Shown one piece after another: positions 1 through 8,713 of a DNA stretch of 17,321 bases (within the stretch, counting starts at the first letter, position 1; each line of letters starts with the position of its first letter). Source of the DNA: Bremia lactucae (taxonomy: Eukaryota > Oomycota > Peronosporomycetes > Peronosporales > Peronosporaceae). A model generated the notes under the pieces. That model had not been told where the DNA came from and did not search any database. It saw only the letters and a list, made by a program, of their open reading frames with translations. The DNA lies in the NCBI RefSeq assembly GCF_004359215.1, contig NC_090613.1, forward strand, positions 5,769,656 to 5,786,976, given 5' to 3'. The position numbers were made by a program, and so were the translations under genes.

Positions 1-573
1 GGTTGAGGCCCGAAATTTCGAGACCTCAGGGACTATGCTTGATACCCATTTGTTCCACAACTCTGAACTTAGGGGTAGCTTCAGAGTCCGTTGATCTGTA
101 AGAGATAGAAGCCTTTCTAAGATATATCCTCATGGGCACTAGCTGCCACTTGGTTGTGCAAAACATTGAATCCCTTGAACTAGGATTCATTAAATTTTAA
201 TAGCTTGTACGACGACTCCCTCTTCGCTAATTTAGAATATATTTTGGCCGCCAGTTTTAAACTGGCGGCAACCACATTTGTTACCCATAATAAATGGGAT
301 TTGATCAACTATTTTAAAAACATTACACTTGTGTAACGGTTGCTGGCTTTATCCTCGCTTCTCGCCTCCGTACTATTTAATGAGCCATTGGCATCCATCA
401 CTTCAGGTTCTTCGTTTTTGGTAAACCTCAGATTTGTTTGCACTTTCTCAGAAAAATCACGTGTAGAAACGGCGGATAAAACGGATACAAACCTGTTGTC
501 GAAACGGTTAAAATCTCTGTAGAGCGCTCCAAACTTGAATTTGCCTTAGACAAGGAAGAGCGTCTTAACTATA
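1..573. other. Gene-free left edge, rich in short inverted repeats
   Basis: No gene is supported here. Two plus-strand frames are open from the window edge to stops near 113-116, so the tail of a gene or element may enter from the left, but nothing in them is recognisable. Positions 61-336 carry five or more stem-loops (separate entry). The 8-mer TGTAACGG at 332-339 equals the first eight bases of the LTR at 16503, but the match stops there. A weak frame at 340-522 begins with TTG and has no ATG. The last 50 bp before 574 should be the GST 5' leader. Confidence 0.5.
61..336. repeat. Cluster of stem-loop-forming inverted repeats
   Basis: Read directly from the sequence. 61-86 has CTCTGAA/TTCAGAG arms extended by CT/AG with one bulged base. 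106-119 has 5-bp arms. 167-189 has TGAATCC/GGATTCA with a 9-base loop. 247-269 is a perfect 11-bp arm pair, GCCGCCAGTTT/AAACTGGCGGC, with one central base. 284-298 has CCCAT/ATGGG with a 5-base loop. 323-336 has TTACAC/GTGTAA with a 2-base loop. The density resembles that of the LTR-gag region at 16503-17313, so this may be the edge of a related element. Confidence 0.7.
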
Positions 574-1827
574 ATGTGTGCATTTCCATCGATCAAGCTA
601 ACCTACTTTAACATAGCGGGGGCAGCTGAAGCCAGTCGTCTGGCTTTTTACATTGGCAACGTGCCATTTGAAGACAAGCGACTTAGTAAAGCAGAATTCG
701 CGTCTGTCAAAGAAACGCTTCCTCTAGGTCAAGTGCCGGTCCTTGAAGTAGACGAGGAGGTGTTTACCCAGTCGCATGCTATCTTACGTTACGCCGGGCG
801 TCTAGGAGGACTGTATCCCGTGAGTGCGCCATACTTTGCCTTGAAAATCGATGAGCTCTTGCACGCCATGGGTGAAATCGAAGCGATGATGGTGGTATCG
901 TATCATGAAACAAACGTGGAGAAGAAAAAGGCGTTACGTGAGGAGTTAGCAACGGATATAATTCCTCGCTATGCCAAGATTTTTGAAGCCCGCCTTTCCA
1001 AGATGCAGCAAATCGCAGCTTTTCAGACGGAAAAGGTATTTATTCACGATGTAGCCATTTACAGTTGGATAAAGCCGATACGCGCTGGAAATATTGACGA
1101 CATTCCGTGCACGGTGTTTGATGGGTACAAGTTACTTAATGAAGCTTTTAATAAGGTCGCCAACCACCCTAAAGTAACCGAGTGGTACACGATACAGCAT
1201 TGTACCCCCAAGCTGAAGCTAACGTACATGCCCAAACCTGGTCGTGCAGAGCCTATTCGTCTTGCTTTCTTTATTGGAGGCGTCGAATTCGAAGACGAAC
1301 GCATTACTCGGGAGGAGATGCTGGCTCGCAAACCGTCGCTACCTTTTAACCAATTGCCCGTGCTTGAAGTGGACGGTGAAGTGATTGCTCAGTCGCTAGC
1401 AATTCTTCGCTATGCAGGGACACTAACTGGGTTGTATCCAGTAACTCACTCGATAATGGCATATCGTGTTGACGAATTGCTTGCAATTCTCGATGAACTG
1501 TGCAACTGTCCGCTCTGGGGAGCTTGTTTCCGTGAAAAGGACGCGAAAAAGCAATTGTCTATGCGTGCAACCTTAGTCAGCGGCGCTTTGGCAAAGGCGC
1601 TGAGCGGATTTGACAAAATAATTAAACGAAACAAGGGTCCGTATGCGGCAGGGCCGAAGCTTACTGTGGCCGATTTGGCCATTTACGGCTTGCTTCTTAC
1701 TTTTAAGAACGGTATGGCCGGTGTCGAGACAAATGTGGCGGATAATTTCGAGAATCTGCAGCGTGTGTTTAAGCTGGTAGCTGAACATCCAAAAGTAGTT
1801 GAATGGAACGCTTCGCACGGTCTGTAG
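574..1827 (+). CDS. Tandem-fused glutathione S-transferase (two GST units)
   Basis: A 417-residue protein made of two complete GST-like units, each a thioredoxin-fold N domain plus a helical C domain; a usual GST has about 200-220 residues. Unit 1 starts with KLTYFNIAGAAE (residues 8-19) and unit 2 with KLTYMPKPGRAE (215-226), giving a constant offset of 207. The Tyr at 11 and 218 sits where sigma/alpha-type GSTs carry the catalytic Tyr. Each unit has the cis-Pro (P55, P262) and the QS-x-AILRYAG glutathione-binding segment (S67, S274). The helical-domain N-cap Asp is at 159 (HDVAIY) and 367 (ADLAIYG). Unit 1 has Ala17 where unit 2 keeps Arg224 of the common GRAE motif. The expected role is cytosolic glutathione conjugation or peroxide detoxification. 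The ATG at 574 gives a standard GST N-terminus, and no intron is needed. Confidence 0.93.
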   Translation: MCAFPSIKLTYFNIAGAAEASRLAFYIGNVPFEDKRLSKAEFASVKETLPLGQVPVLEVDEEVFTQSHAILRYAGRLGGLYPVSAPYFALKIDELLHAMGEIEAMMVVSYHETNVEKKKALREELATDIIPRYAKIFEARLSKMQQIAAFQTEKVFIHDVAIYSWIKPIRAGNIDDIPCTVFDGYKLLNEAFNKVANHPKVTEWYTIQHCTPKLKLTYMPKPGRAEPIRLAFFIGGVEFEDERITREEMLARKPSLPFNQLPVLEVDGEVIAQSLAILRYAGTLTGLYPVTHSIMAYRVDELLAILDELCNCPLWGACFREKDAKKQLSMRATLVSGALAKALSGFDKIIKRNKGPYAAGPKLTVADLAIYGLLLTFKNGMAGVETNVADNFENLQRVFKLVAEHPKVVEWNASHGL

Positions 1828-3155
1828 TGGTTCTTTATGGTCAAGAAGTGACCTAAAATTTAGCTATAACGCTAGTAAAGTTAGCGACAACATCTGAATT
1901 TCAGGTTAGTTCGCTAGATAACAACTTTTAATGAGAAAAGCGACACACGTCAAATGGACTTAATGGGCGTGTAATATTAGGCACTTTGCCGTCACAACTC
2001 ACCTAGTAACTTTCTTCGAGCGATTACTTCTTTCTTAAGAAGATAGTGCCAAATTATCAATTTACTGTCCCTTCCCGGGTAAAGAAGCGTAGCAGAATTG
2101 AAAGATTCTAAATGTCATTGCTGTGATAAACCGAGCCAATTCGACCACTTACGTAGGCAACCGGTATAGGCAGGCACACACCCTTTTGGTATAGCCACAT
2201 CTCCTCCCCGTCTGTTTGTTTTAATTACATAGAAACGAAAGATTAAAATAGGGAACCGGTATAGGCGCACACCTCTTTTGGTATAACCTCACCCCCTCCC
2301 CGTCTGTTTGTCTTCATCAAATTAATTTACCAATCAAAAATTAACAGTTCCATTGTTCCGCTTTATCGTTAGTGTTAAAAATCGAAAAACGCAAGCCAAC
2401 CACCACCCACCCTCTTCATCATCAGCTTGACCCCAAAGACTAACTAACATGCATACGCAAGACCGCACCTCGGAAAAATACGCACTTTGCCCTTTATTAG
2501 ATGCCTTGCATGAATTTCGTGCTTCTCCGGCTGTTGTCGTTGTTTGCTGGTCAATGCTTTAACAATCGACGATCGGTATAGCAAGACTAGTATCCTTAAA
2601 AGTTAGAACATCTGGTGAGTAAGTGTGGCTGCAAATAAAGTAGATGGTTACATGAGATTCTACATCTCTCATTAAGTCGTTGTATCAAAGCCTCGCCTTG
2701 CAATAACGGATACGTAAAAGAGGTATTATATTGCTTGTAGCGATGCTCGTCCAACTCTTTAAATAAGTTTGTAGCCCCTTTATCGCTGCAGATATACCCG
2801 TCGTCATGACGTCGATTCGTACCGCATCAGGATGATTGATGTCCTCTCAGCCTCGCATTGTTAAACCATTCCAGCGTGGATGACTTGCTGTTTTTAGCGA
2901 ACGTGTCAAATGCCTGTGGTACTACGCAGATGGGAAGTCGTGGAATCCAATAAGAAATAATATCGCGCAGGACGATGACGATAAATAGGTATGACCGACG
3001 AATCCCCATCTGCTTATCACTATTATGTAATGGGATTTGCCAATCCGATAAGACGAAGAAAAGACTTTTCAAGATCACGTACTATTCGTTCACGTGTGCT
3101 GCATGCCGACAAATAGTAACTTTAGTCTTTTGGGCTCTTTTAAGTGCTCTTCAAT
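1828..3155. other. Intergenic region between GST and hydrolase genes
   Basis: No convincing gene is seen. The first part should be the GST 3' UTR and the last part the hydrolase promoter and leader. A pair of about 60-bp direct repeats lies at 2159-2311 (separate entry). Small hairpins are present, such as CTTCTT/AAGAAG near 2025-2042. A minus-strand frame at 2827-3078 and short open stretches at about 2660-2830 have no recognisable domains. Confidence 0.5.
2159..2311. repeat. Pair of ~60-bp imperfect direct repeats
   Basis: Unit 1 (2159-2219) and unit 2 (2254-2311) both begin AACCGGTATAGGC and both end CTCCCCGTCTGTTTGT, with a period of 95 bp. Each unit carries GGTATA twice, first as CCGGTATAGG and then as TTTTGGTATA. 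The copies differ by a 3-base gap and several substitutions. The repeats lie about 850-1000 bp upstream of the hydrolase start and downstream of the GST stop. They could be a tandem duplication or binding-site pairs; function is unknown. Confidence 0.75.
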
Positions 3156-4880
3156 ATGAGCTGTGAGGAAGAACTCGTTAACGTGCGTCCCTTAAATGAA
3201 GCACAGTCTAAATACAGATTATGCACGGCTTGGCGTCTCGCGGCTACCGCCGCTTTCGGTAGCCTGCTCGTCATCACTCAAGGGACCAATTCCACGCACC
3301 ACTTGCACGCACATATCGCCAAGCATCAAATTCTTCGCAACCTCCAAGAACAACCGGCACTTCGTTTAACTTTCGAGTTAAAGCGAAAAGCCATGTACGT
3401 CCACGGAGCTTCGACGTTCGATGTCATTGCGACTCCAGCACCAAAGCGCTCAATCAACGACAAGCGTATGGCATTCAACGGCATCGCGTCCTTTGTCAAG
3501 GAAGGTAATGTCCACGAATACTCTCTCGTCGACGGTATGTCGTATTATACGCATCGACCTAGTGGTCTTGCAGCATCCGTGGCCCAATCAACATGCCTGC
3601 CTGCAGGCACGATTCCTCCTATTGGAAGCGCTCTCGATGCCATTAAAAATGCCAGGACTTTTGTTCAAACAAGTGCAGATAATAGAAAGTGTCCGGATAG
3701 CTCTGTAATGCTGTTTGAATTTGCGGGTGAAGATTTTTTCTTATGTGCAGACCACTTTTGGGCTCCGAACGTCGGGTTCCAGATTTTTGGCAAGCACGTG
3801 GACATTCATGTAAAGTATGAACAGACTGTACCAGAGATTGTAGCTCCACGCGTGCCGACAGCGAGTATCAATGCTTGTAAACAAGTCTCGTTTGGTGATC
3901 GTGTCACCCCGTCGTTGCCATCGATGCTGACTCGTTCGCTCTCCGAATGGAGCCATCGGGCGCTTCGCGCCGAATTTAATCTATTTAAAGATATGTGGGA
4001 CCTTGTCACGGATGAATCGTCTTGTAGCTGCAAGGGCGTGAAACGAGCTTGTGTCTTTGTTGCTGGATTGAGCTCGTATGTCGACCACGGTCTGACGGAT
4101 CAAGACATAACCAACTACTTTGGAAATGAGCTAAATGATCATTCGCCGTGTTGTTTAAGCCGACAGTATATTACACTGGCGACGAAGAAAAATTTCTGGG
4201 ACGACCCGGTCCTCCAACAACGGCTAGTCGACTTGACTGTGCAAGTTAGTGGTTCAAGTGATCCGACAAGTGGACTTATTAAAGACACAATCTTTGTAGG
4301 TCATTCCATGGCAAACCTCATTCTGGCGGGAGCGATTGCGAATGGCAAGGCTACGATTGATCCCTCGACGGCTTGGGTTGCTACAAGTGCTCCGATGGAA
4401 GGCAGTATGGGATCAAATTACATTCAAAGCTGGTGCGGCGATGACATTAGTATGGCTGAAGCCAAAGTTATTGATTTACTTGGAAATTGCCCTACGAATG
4501 CTGGTGAGATGTCGCTGGCGTATCAGAACAGTTCCCTCGCATCACACTTATTGAACGATGCTTACGTTGCTGCACAACAAGCATATGCTAGTAATGTGAC
4601 CGCGGTGATGTGCAGTAATAATTATATGGGTTTAGCGACCGTGAAGGCGGCAATTTACGCACTTGCGGGGGAATTGGTGCCTCATCATTCTTCGGAAAAT
4701 GATGGAATTGTAGAGTATTCAAGCTGTGCAATGGGTTTTCCTTTGGAATCTTTTGGGACTTCGTATAAAAGTGAACGCTACGTGACCGAGCTTAACCACG
4801 TAGACACGTCTTTTCGGAATGGCGACGGAGTTTTTGGCGACTCTCGAAAGCCTTTAAAATGGTTTGAATGTCTTTTATGA
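3156..4880 (+). CDS. Membrane-anchored or secreted alpha/beta-hydrolase-like protein
   Basis: 574 residues from the first ATG at 3156. The frame opens slightly earlier at a GTG (3144), but ATG is the expected eukaryotic start. An N-terminal basic/hydrophobic stretch (R27 and residues 28-40) could be a short type II signal anchor or a signal peptide. After a region of roughly 270 residues with no recognised domain, the C-terminal half looks like an alpha/beta hydrolase: a strand-turn CVFVAGLSSYVDHG, then the nucleophile elbow G382-H-S384-M-A-N. D516 (in ENDGIVEY) and H548 (in LNHVDTSF) follow in the order expected of a Ser-Asp-His triad. Many cysteines and N-x-S/T sites (NSS, NVT, NST) fit a secretory-pathway, disulfide-bonded ectodomain. 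The elbow is GHSMA rather than GxSxG. The substrate cannot be told; a lipase or esterase is possible. The gene converges on the helicase gene. Confidence 0.75.
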   Translation: MSCEEELVNVRPLNEAQSKYRLCTAWRLAATAAFGSLLVITQGTNSTHHLHAHIAKHQILRNLQEQPALRLTFELKRKAMYVHGASTFDVIATPAPKRSINDKRMAFNGIASFVKEGNVHEYSLVDGMSYYTHRPSGLAASVAQSTCLPAGTIPPIGSALDAIKNARTFVQTSADNRKCPDSSVMLFEFAGEDFFLCADHFWAPNVGFQIFGKHVDIHVKYEQTVPEIVAPRVPTASINACKQVSFGDRVTPSLPSMLTRSLSEWSHRALRAEFNLFKDMWDLVTDESSCSCKGVKRACVFVAGLSSYVDHGLTDQDITNYFGNELNDHSPCCLSRQYITLATKKNFWDDPVLQQRLVDLTVQVSGSSDPTSGLIKDTIFVGHSMANLILAGAIANGKATIDPSTAWVATSAPMEGSMGSNYIQSWCGDDISMAEAKVIDLLGNCPTNAGEMSLAYQNSSLASHLLNDAYVAAQQAYASNVTAVMCSNNYMGLATVKAAIYALAGELVPHHSSENDGIVEYSSCAMGFPLESFGTSYKSERYVTELNHVDTSFRNGDGVFGDSRKPLKWFECLL

Positions 4881-5585
4881 GGGAAACAGAGCAGGAAGTA
4901 TGGAATTATTAAAAGCAATGATAGCAATTTGTCAATGACTGCGATGAAGGGTAAGCGGATAATAACCGCTTCGGATACCAGGATGATAAGTGAAAACTTG
5001 ACGTTCTCGAAGTGACTGGCTGTATGTAGCTATAGTACAGCTCGTGCTGCCGCATCTCATGCGGCGAGACTGCATAAGGGAATGTCAAGAAAATGTTGCT
5101 ACTACCTGGATTAAAGCGACCTGAAGATGATAGTTTTATGTTACGAGACACTGACCTGTTAATAAGTAGCGTGACAAGTTAATTAAATTGTACAAATTCG
5201 TTTAATGTTACCTTGCAGTCAATAAAAGAAGGCTAAATAAAAACTCACTTGTCCAAAACCAATCGATTTTTTTTTCCTGGCTGCCGCTTATTTCTCAAGT
5301 TGAATGCTACTATCGTCGCATAGATTATGCGACGCTATAATATTTTCTCATTTATAGTGCTGGAAATGATAACTTGGTGCTCGACTGTGGTGCATTCAAT
5401 GCCTTTTCAACATAAAAACGAAATAATACTAATTCACGATGCTTCGCGTGGCTTTAAAAGCTTAGCGACGAAAAATGTAAATTATAAGTCGACTTAAGCT
5501 TTACGGCATTCCGTTGCTAATTTCACAAAACTATTTTAAACAAAGGCGCAATTTTAGCCATTTTTTTTTCTGTATAATCTAACAA
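4881..5585. other. Convergent intergenic region with two hairpins
   Basis: This lies between the 3' ends of the hydrolase (+) and helicase (-) genes, so it should hold both 3' UTRs. AATAAA at 5221-5226 could serve as a plus-strand poly(A) signal. T runs occur near 5267 and at 5561-5569. Two tight perfect hairpins are seen: 5049-5065 (GCCGCAT/ATGCGGC, loop CTC) and 5314-5334 (CGTCGCATA/TATGCGACG, loop GAT). No gene is supported. Confidence 0.55.
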
Positions 5586-8441
5586 TTAGCCTGCTCTTCC
5601 GACAGCCTTGGGCATCTTTTTCGATCGCGCGTCTTCAACATCCTTTGTCTTGTAATAATGAGGTGCCAATTCTGTAAGCCACTCCGACTTGATAGGAATA
5701 ACATTGCGCATATACTCCTTGGTCGTAAATGCCAATTCATGATACACCACCCACCGCGGAACTTCCTCGAGTTTAATAAGACACGAGCTCGGATGAATGT
5801 GCACGGATTGTGCCTTCTTCACAGTCTTGTAATGGCCCGAACTGTCCAACTTGGCAGTGTTGTAAAAGTAGCCCGCACAAATAGCCTTACGAAGTGGCTC
5901 GTGGTCACTGCGATTACTTGTACGCTCTAGCTCCACACGGTCGCAAAGGCCTTCGAGTTGTTCTCGAACATCCCGAGCAGTTTTTAACGACCGCATAATA
6001 ACAAAATTCTCGTACGTCCATTGCGTCGAGTAATTCGTCTCGACCCACTGATTATAGACATTCATTAAAGTAATGTGGTCTCCTCCGCCACCACGTGCGA
6101 AATTCAAACGAGCGTTATCAGCATGAACTGCCTTATCCTTTGGTCGATAGAAAATGGAATTATTAACACTTAACATGGCGCAAATTGTCATAACTTCTTC
6201 CACGCATCCAAATTTCTCCGACGCCAGTAGTGCTTTAGACATCATTGGATCCAGTGGAAACTCGGCCATACGACGACCAAGCTTGGTTAATTCTCCTAAG
6301 CCATTTAACGCACCAAGAGCGTATAGCTGTTCTAGTGACCGAATCAACGCCTTTTCGGGTGGAGGATCCATAAAGTCGAAATGGAGCAGGTCATTGATCC
6401 CTAGCGATTTCATTAGCAGTACTACACTCGCAAGATTAGTTCGCTGGATCTCGGGCACCGTATTCTCATCCAATTCGTTCTGGTATGACCACGCCGTGTA
6501 CAAACGAAAGCACATTCCTGGAGCCGTGCGTCCTGCTCGACCAGCACGCTGGTTGGCCATAGCTTGCGACACTGGCGCTACTAAAAGCGACTCCATGCCT
6601 GTCTGTGCATTGTAATTTGTCTGCTTGCAAAAGCCCGTGTCAATGACAAAGCAAATACCAGCAATTGTCAACGACGTCTCGGCAATATTCGTACTCAATA
6701 CGACCTTGCGAGCTCCTTCGGGTGTTGGCTCAAACACTTGCGCTTGCCGCTCGGACGGCAACGTCGCATAGATTGGTCGAATGAGCAACTCGCGGATTCG
6801 AGAGCCAAGGCCACGAGTTCGCTGGAGTAATATCTCTTCTGCCGTCTCAATCTCTTCTTGGCCAGTAAAAAACACGAGGATGTCGCCAAGTGGCTGAGTG
6901 ATGTGAATTTGCAATACCGTGACGATCGCAGCATCCAAATAATCGGCTTCCGGAGCTTTCGTGTACAAAATATCAACGGGGAACATACGTCCCGGGATTT
7001 TAAATATTGGCGCATCGTCAAAATACGCACTAAATTTGGCCGCGTCGAGCGTAGCACTGGCCACAATAATTTTAATATCATCTCGAAACCGCGCAATATC
7101 TTTGATTAATCCAAAGAGAATGTCAGTACTAAGTGTGCGTTCATGGGCTTCGTCAATGATCATGACGCTGTAGGATTTAAGATCCGGTTCCGTCAGAAAT
7201 TCACGCAAAAGCATTCCATCCGTCATGTATTTGATCACGGTCTTTTCGCTTGTGCAATCCTCAAAACGAATCGAGTAACCCACTTCGTTTCCTAGCTTGA
7301 CATTCATTTCCTGCGCCACTCGAGCTGCCACACTCATGGCCGCCACACGTCGTGGTTGTGTACACCCAATCATGCCGATTTCCGAGTATCCGACTTCATG
7401 AAGATATTGTGGAATTTGCGTTGTTTTGCCCGATCCAGTCTCGCCTTCAATAATAAGAATAGGATAATTGCGAATGGCCTCTAGCAACGACTCGCGATAG
7501 GGATAGACAGGCAATTGTTTCCTTCCTTCCTGCAAACTCATATGCTTGGCTCGTTCCATTTTTGTTCTCGCTTCTTGGACTTCTTTTTCACTAACATGAC
7601 GCCCTGCAAGCATTTGTTGAGATATGAATTCAATTTGATCATCAAATAGAAATTCGTCTTCTTCATGCAATTCTGTATCGTTTTGTATGACACTACGTCG
7701 ACTCGTCGCCATTTTAACTTGAGTATTTTCCCATATTTCTTGCTCGGTATGAAGCACCTCGTCTTCTTCATAGCGGTCCGTTAATAAATTCTCCTTCTTA
7801 CGGATACGATTGCCTTCATCATCGACTTCTTCATACGAATCAGGAATCTGATACCCTTCGACTTCTTCTTTCTGAGATCGTGCCTTGGCTGTCTTTAATA
7901 TTTGACGACTAAGTTCCACTTGTTGATGTTCCTTTTTCGATCGTTTAGCTGTTTCAAATAGCACGTCTTCATCTTGTAATTGAAACTCCAGCAGCTCTAA
8001 TTCTTTCTCTTCTCTTTTCTTCAAATATTCTTGTCGGCTAAAATTACGAAGTTCGCTTAACTTTTCATTCTGTTGAGCGTCAAGGGTCCCGCGCTTGGTA
8101 AGCTGCTCAATCTCGTCGCGTGTGAGCCCTTGCTGGCCTTCAGCCTCTACGTTCTTTCGCTTGCGTTTCGTACGTTCCTCATCGCGTTGGCGTAAGCGCT
8201 CGGCAAAGGCGTCACGCTCTTCACGGTCACGTAGTCGGTCGCGCTCATTCGGTGAGACATTGGCTTCATCTTCCGCTGCTTGCTCGTGTTTTGAGCGAAA
8301 AGTAGGAATAATGTCGACGTCAAGGTCCTGGTTAGTATCTTGAGAGCCAGGTGGAGGGTTATCGTCACTGTCTGAAGACCGACGACGGCGAGAGAAGCCA
8401 TCGGAGCGACGCGATTTGCGCGCAGGGGTGCCTCCAGCCAT
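5586..8441 (-). CDS. DHX16: DEAH-box pre-mRNA splicing RNA helicase, Prp2/DHX16 type
   Basis: A 951-residue uninterrupted frame. The core matches spliceosomal DEAH helicases closest to DHX16/Prp2, which use ATP to remodel the activated spliceosome before the first transesterification. Motifs seen: I GETGSGKT (333-340), Ia [10 protein letters not shown], Ib [18 protein letters not shown] (430-433), III SAT (462-464), [36 protein letters not shown] (631-638). Then come the winged-helix, ratchet (HA2) and OB-fold parts, with [14 protein letters not shown] and [15 protein letters not shown], as in DHX16. The first ~300 residues are a charged, Arg/Ser- and Glu/Lys-rich region predicted to be disordered or coiled coil. 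The folded N-terminal helical module of human DHX16 is not visible, and the upstream sequence does not supply it in frame. It shares its promoter region with the divergent gene at 8714. Confidence 0.96.
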   Translation of the reverse strand: MAGGTPARKSRRSDGFSRRRRSSDSDDNPPPGSQDTNQDLDVDIIPTFRSKHEQAAEDEANVSPNERDRLRDREERDAFAERLRQRDEERTKRKRKNVEAEGQQGLTRDEIEQLTKRGTLDAQQNEKLSELRNFSRQEYLKKREEKELELLEFQLQDEDVLFETAKRSKKEHQQVELSRQILKTAKARSQKEEVEGYQIPDSYEEVDDEGNRIRKKENLLTDRYEEDEVLHTEQEIWENTQVKMATSRRSVIQNDTELHEEDEFLFDDQIEFISQQMLAGRHVSEKEVQEARTKMERAKHMSLQEGRKQLPVYPYRESLLEAIRNYPILIIEGETGSGKTTQIPQYLHEVGYSEIGMIGCTQPRRVAAMSVAARVAQEMNVKLGNEVGYSIRFEDCTSEKTVIKYMTDGMLLREFLTEPDLKSYSVMIIDEAHERTLSTDILFGLIKDIARFRDDIKIIVASATLDAAKFSAYFDDAPIFKIPGRMFPVDILYTKAPEADYLDAAIVTVLQIHITQPLGDILVFFTGQEEIETAEEILLQRTRGLGSRIRELLIRPIYATLPSERQAQVFEPTPEGARKVVLSTNIAETSLTIAGICFVIDTGFCKQTNYNAQTGMESLLVAPVSQAMANQRAGRAGRTAPGMCFRLYTAWSYQNELDENTVPEIQRTNLASVVLLMKSLGINDLLHFDFMDPPPEKALIRSLEQLYALGALNGLGELTKLGRRMAEFPLDPMMSKALLASEKFGCVEEVMTICAMLSVNNSIFYRPKDKAVHADNARLNFARGGGGDHITLMNVYNQWVETNYSTQWTYENFVIMRSLKTARDVREQLEGLCDRVELERTSNRSDHEPLRKAICAGYFYNTAKLDSSGHYKTVKKAQSVHIHPSSCLIKLEEVPRWVVYHELAFTTKEYMRNVIPIKSEWLTELAPHYYKTKDVEDARSKKMPKAVGRAG

Positions 8442-8713
8442 GCGTCGGCAATTTTACCGAAATAGTGCGGCACAAATTTGACGAGCAATATTGTCGAAAT
8501 TCTGAAAATATGCTGTGATTATTGAATATTTACTCACTCGCGTGTTATATCCTTACTTGTGTTATCATCTCCTTCTAGGAATGCTATCAATAAACTTAGA
8601 ATTCCAAGATTTTTCTACCAATAAAAAAGCTCATAACGTCAAGACTGGCGATGGTAGGCCAAAAAAGGATCCCATCTCCGCATCACATCTAAAGAATAAT
8701 TTTTATCATAAGA
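8442..8713. promoter_or_regulatory. Bidirectional promoter interval
   Basis: The 272 bp between divergent start codons (helicase 8441, minus; lysine-rich gene 8714, plus) must contain both promoters and 5' leaders. The interval is AT-rich. No TATA box or clear oomycete initiator motif could be assigned with confidence. A GT...CTAG segment at about 8541-8580 could be a leader intron of the plus gene, but this is weak. Confidence 0.5.

Noticed and set aside
340..522. 60-codon plus frame with a hydrophobic start and an SKRLKS stretch, faintly like an RXLR effector
   Set aside because: It starts with TTG, a stop lies just upstream, no ATG is in frame, and no real RXLR or EER motif is present.
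2827..3078. 83-codon minus frame upstream of the hydrolase gene
   Set aside because: No domain, no conserved-looking composition, and it overlaps the expected promoter; treated as chance.
3144..3155. GTG start four codons upstream of the hydrolase ATG
   Set aside because: Eukaryotic initiation at GTG is unlikely and the ATG at 3156 is close by.
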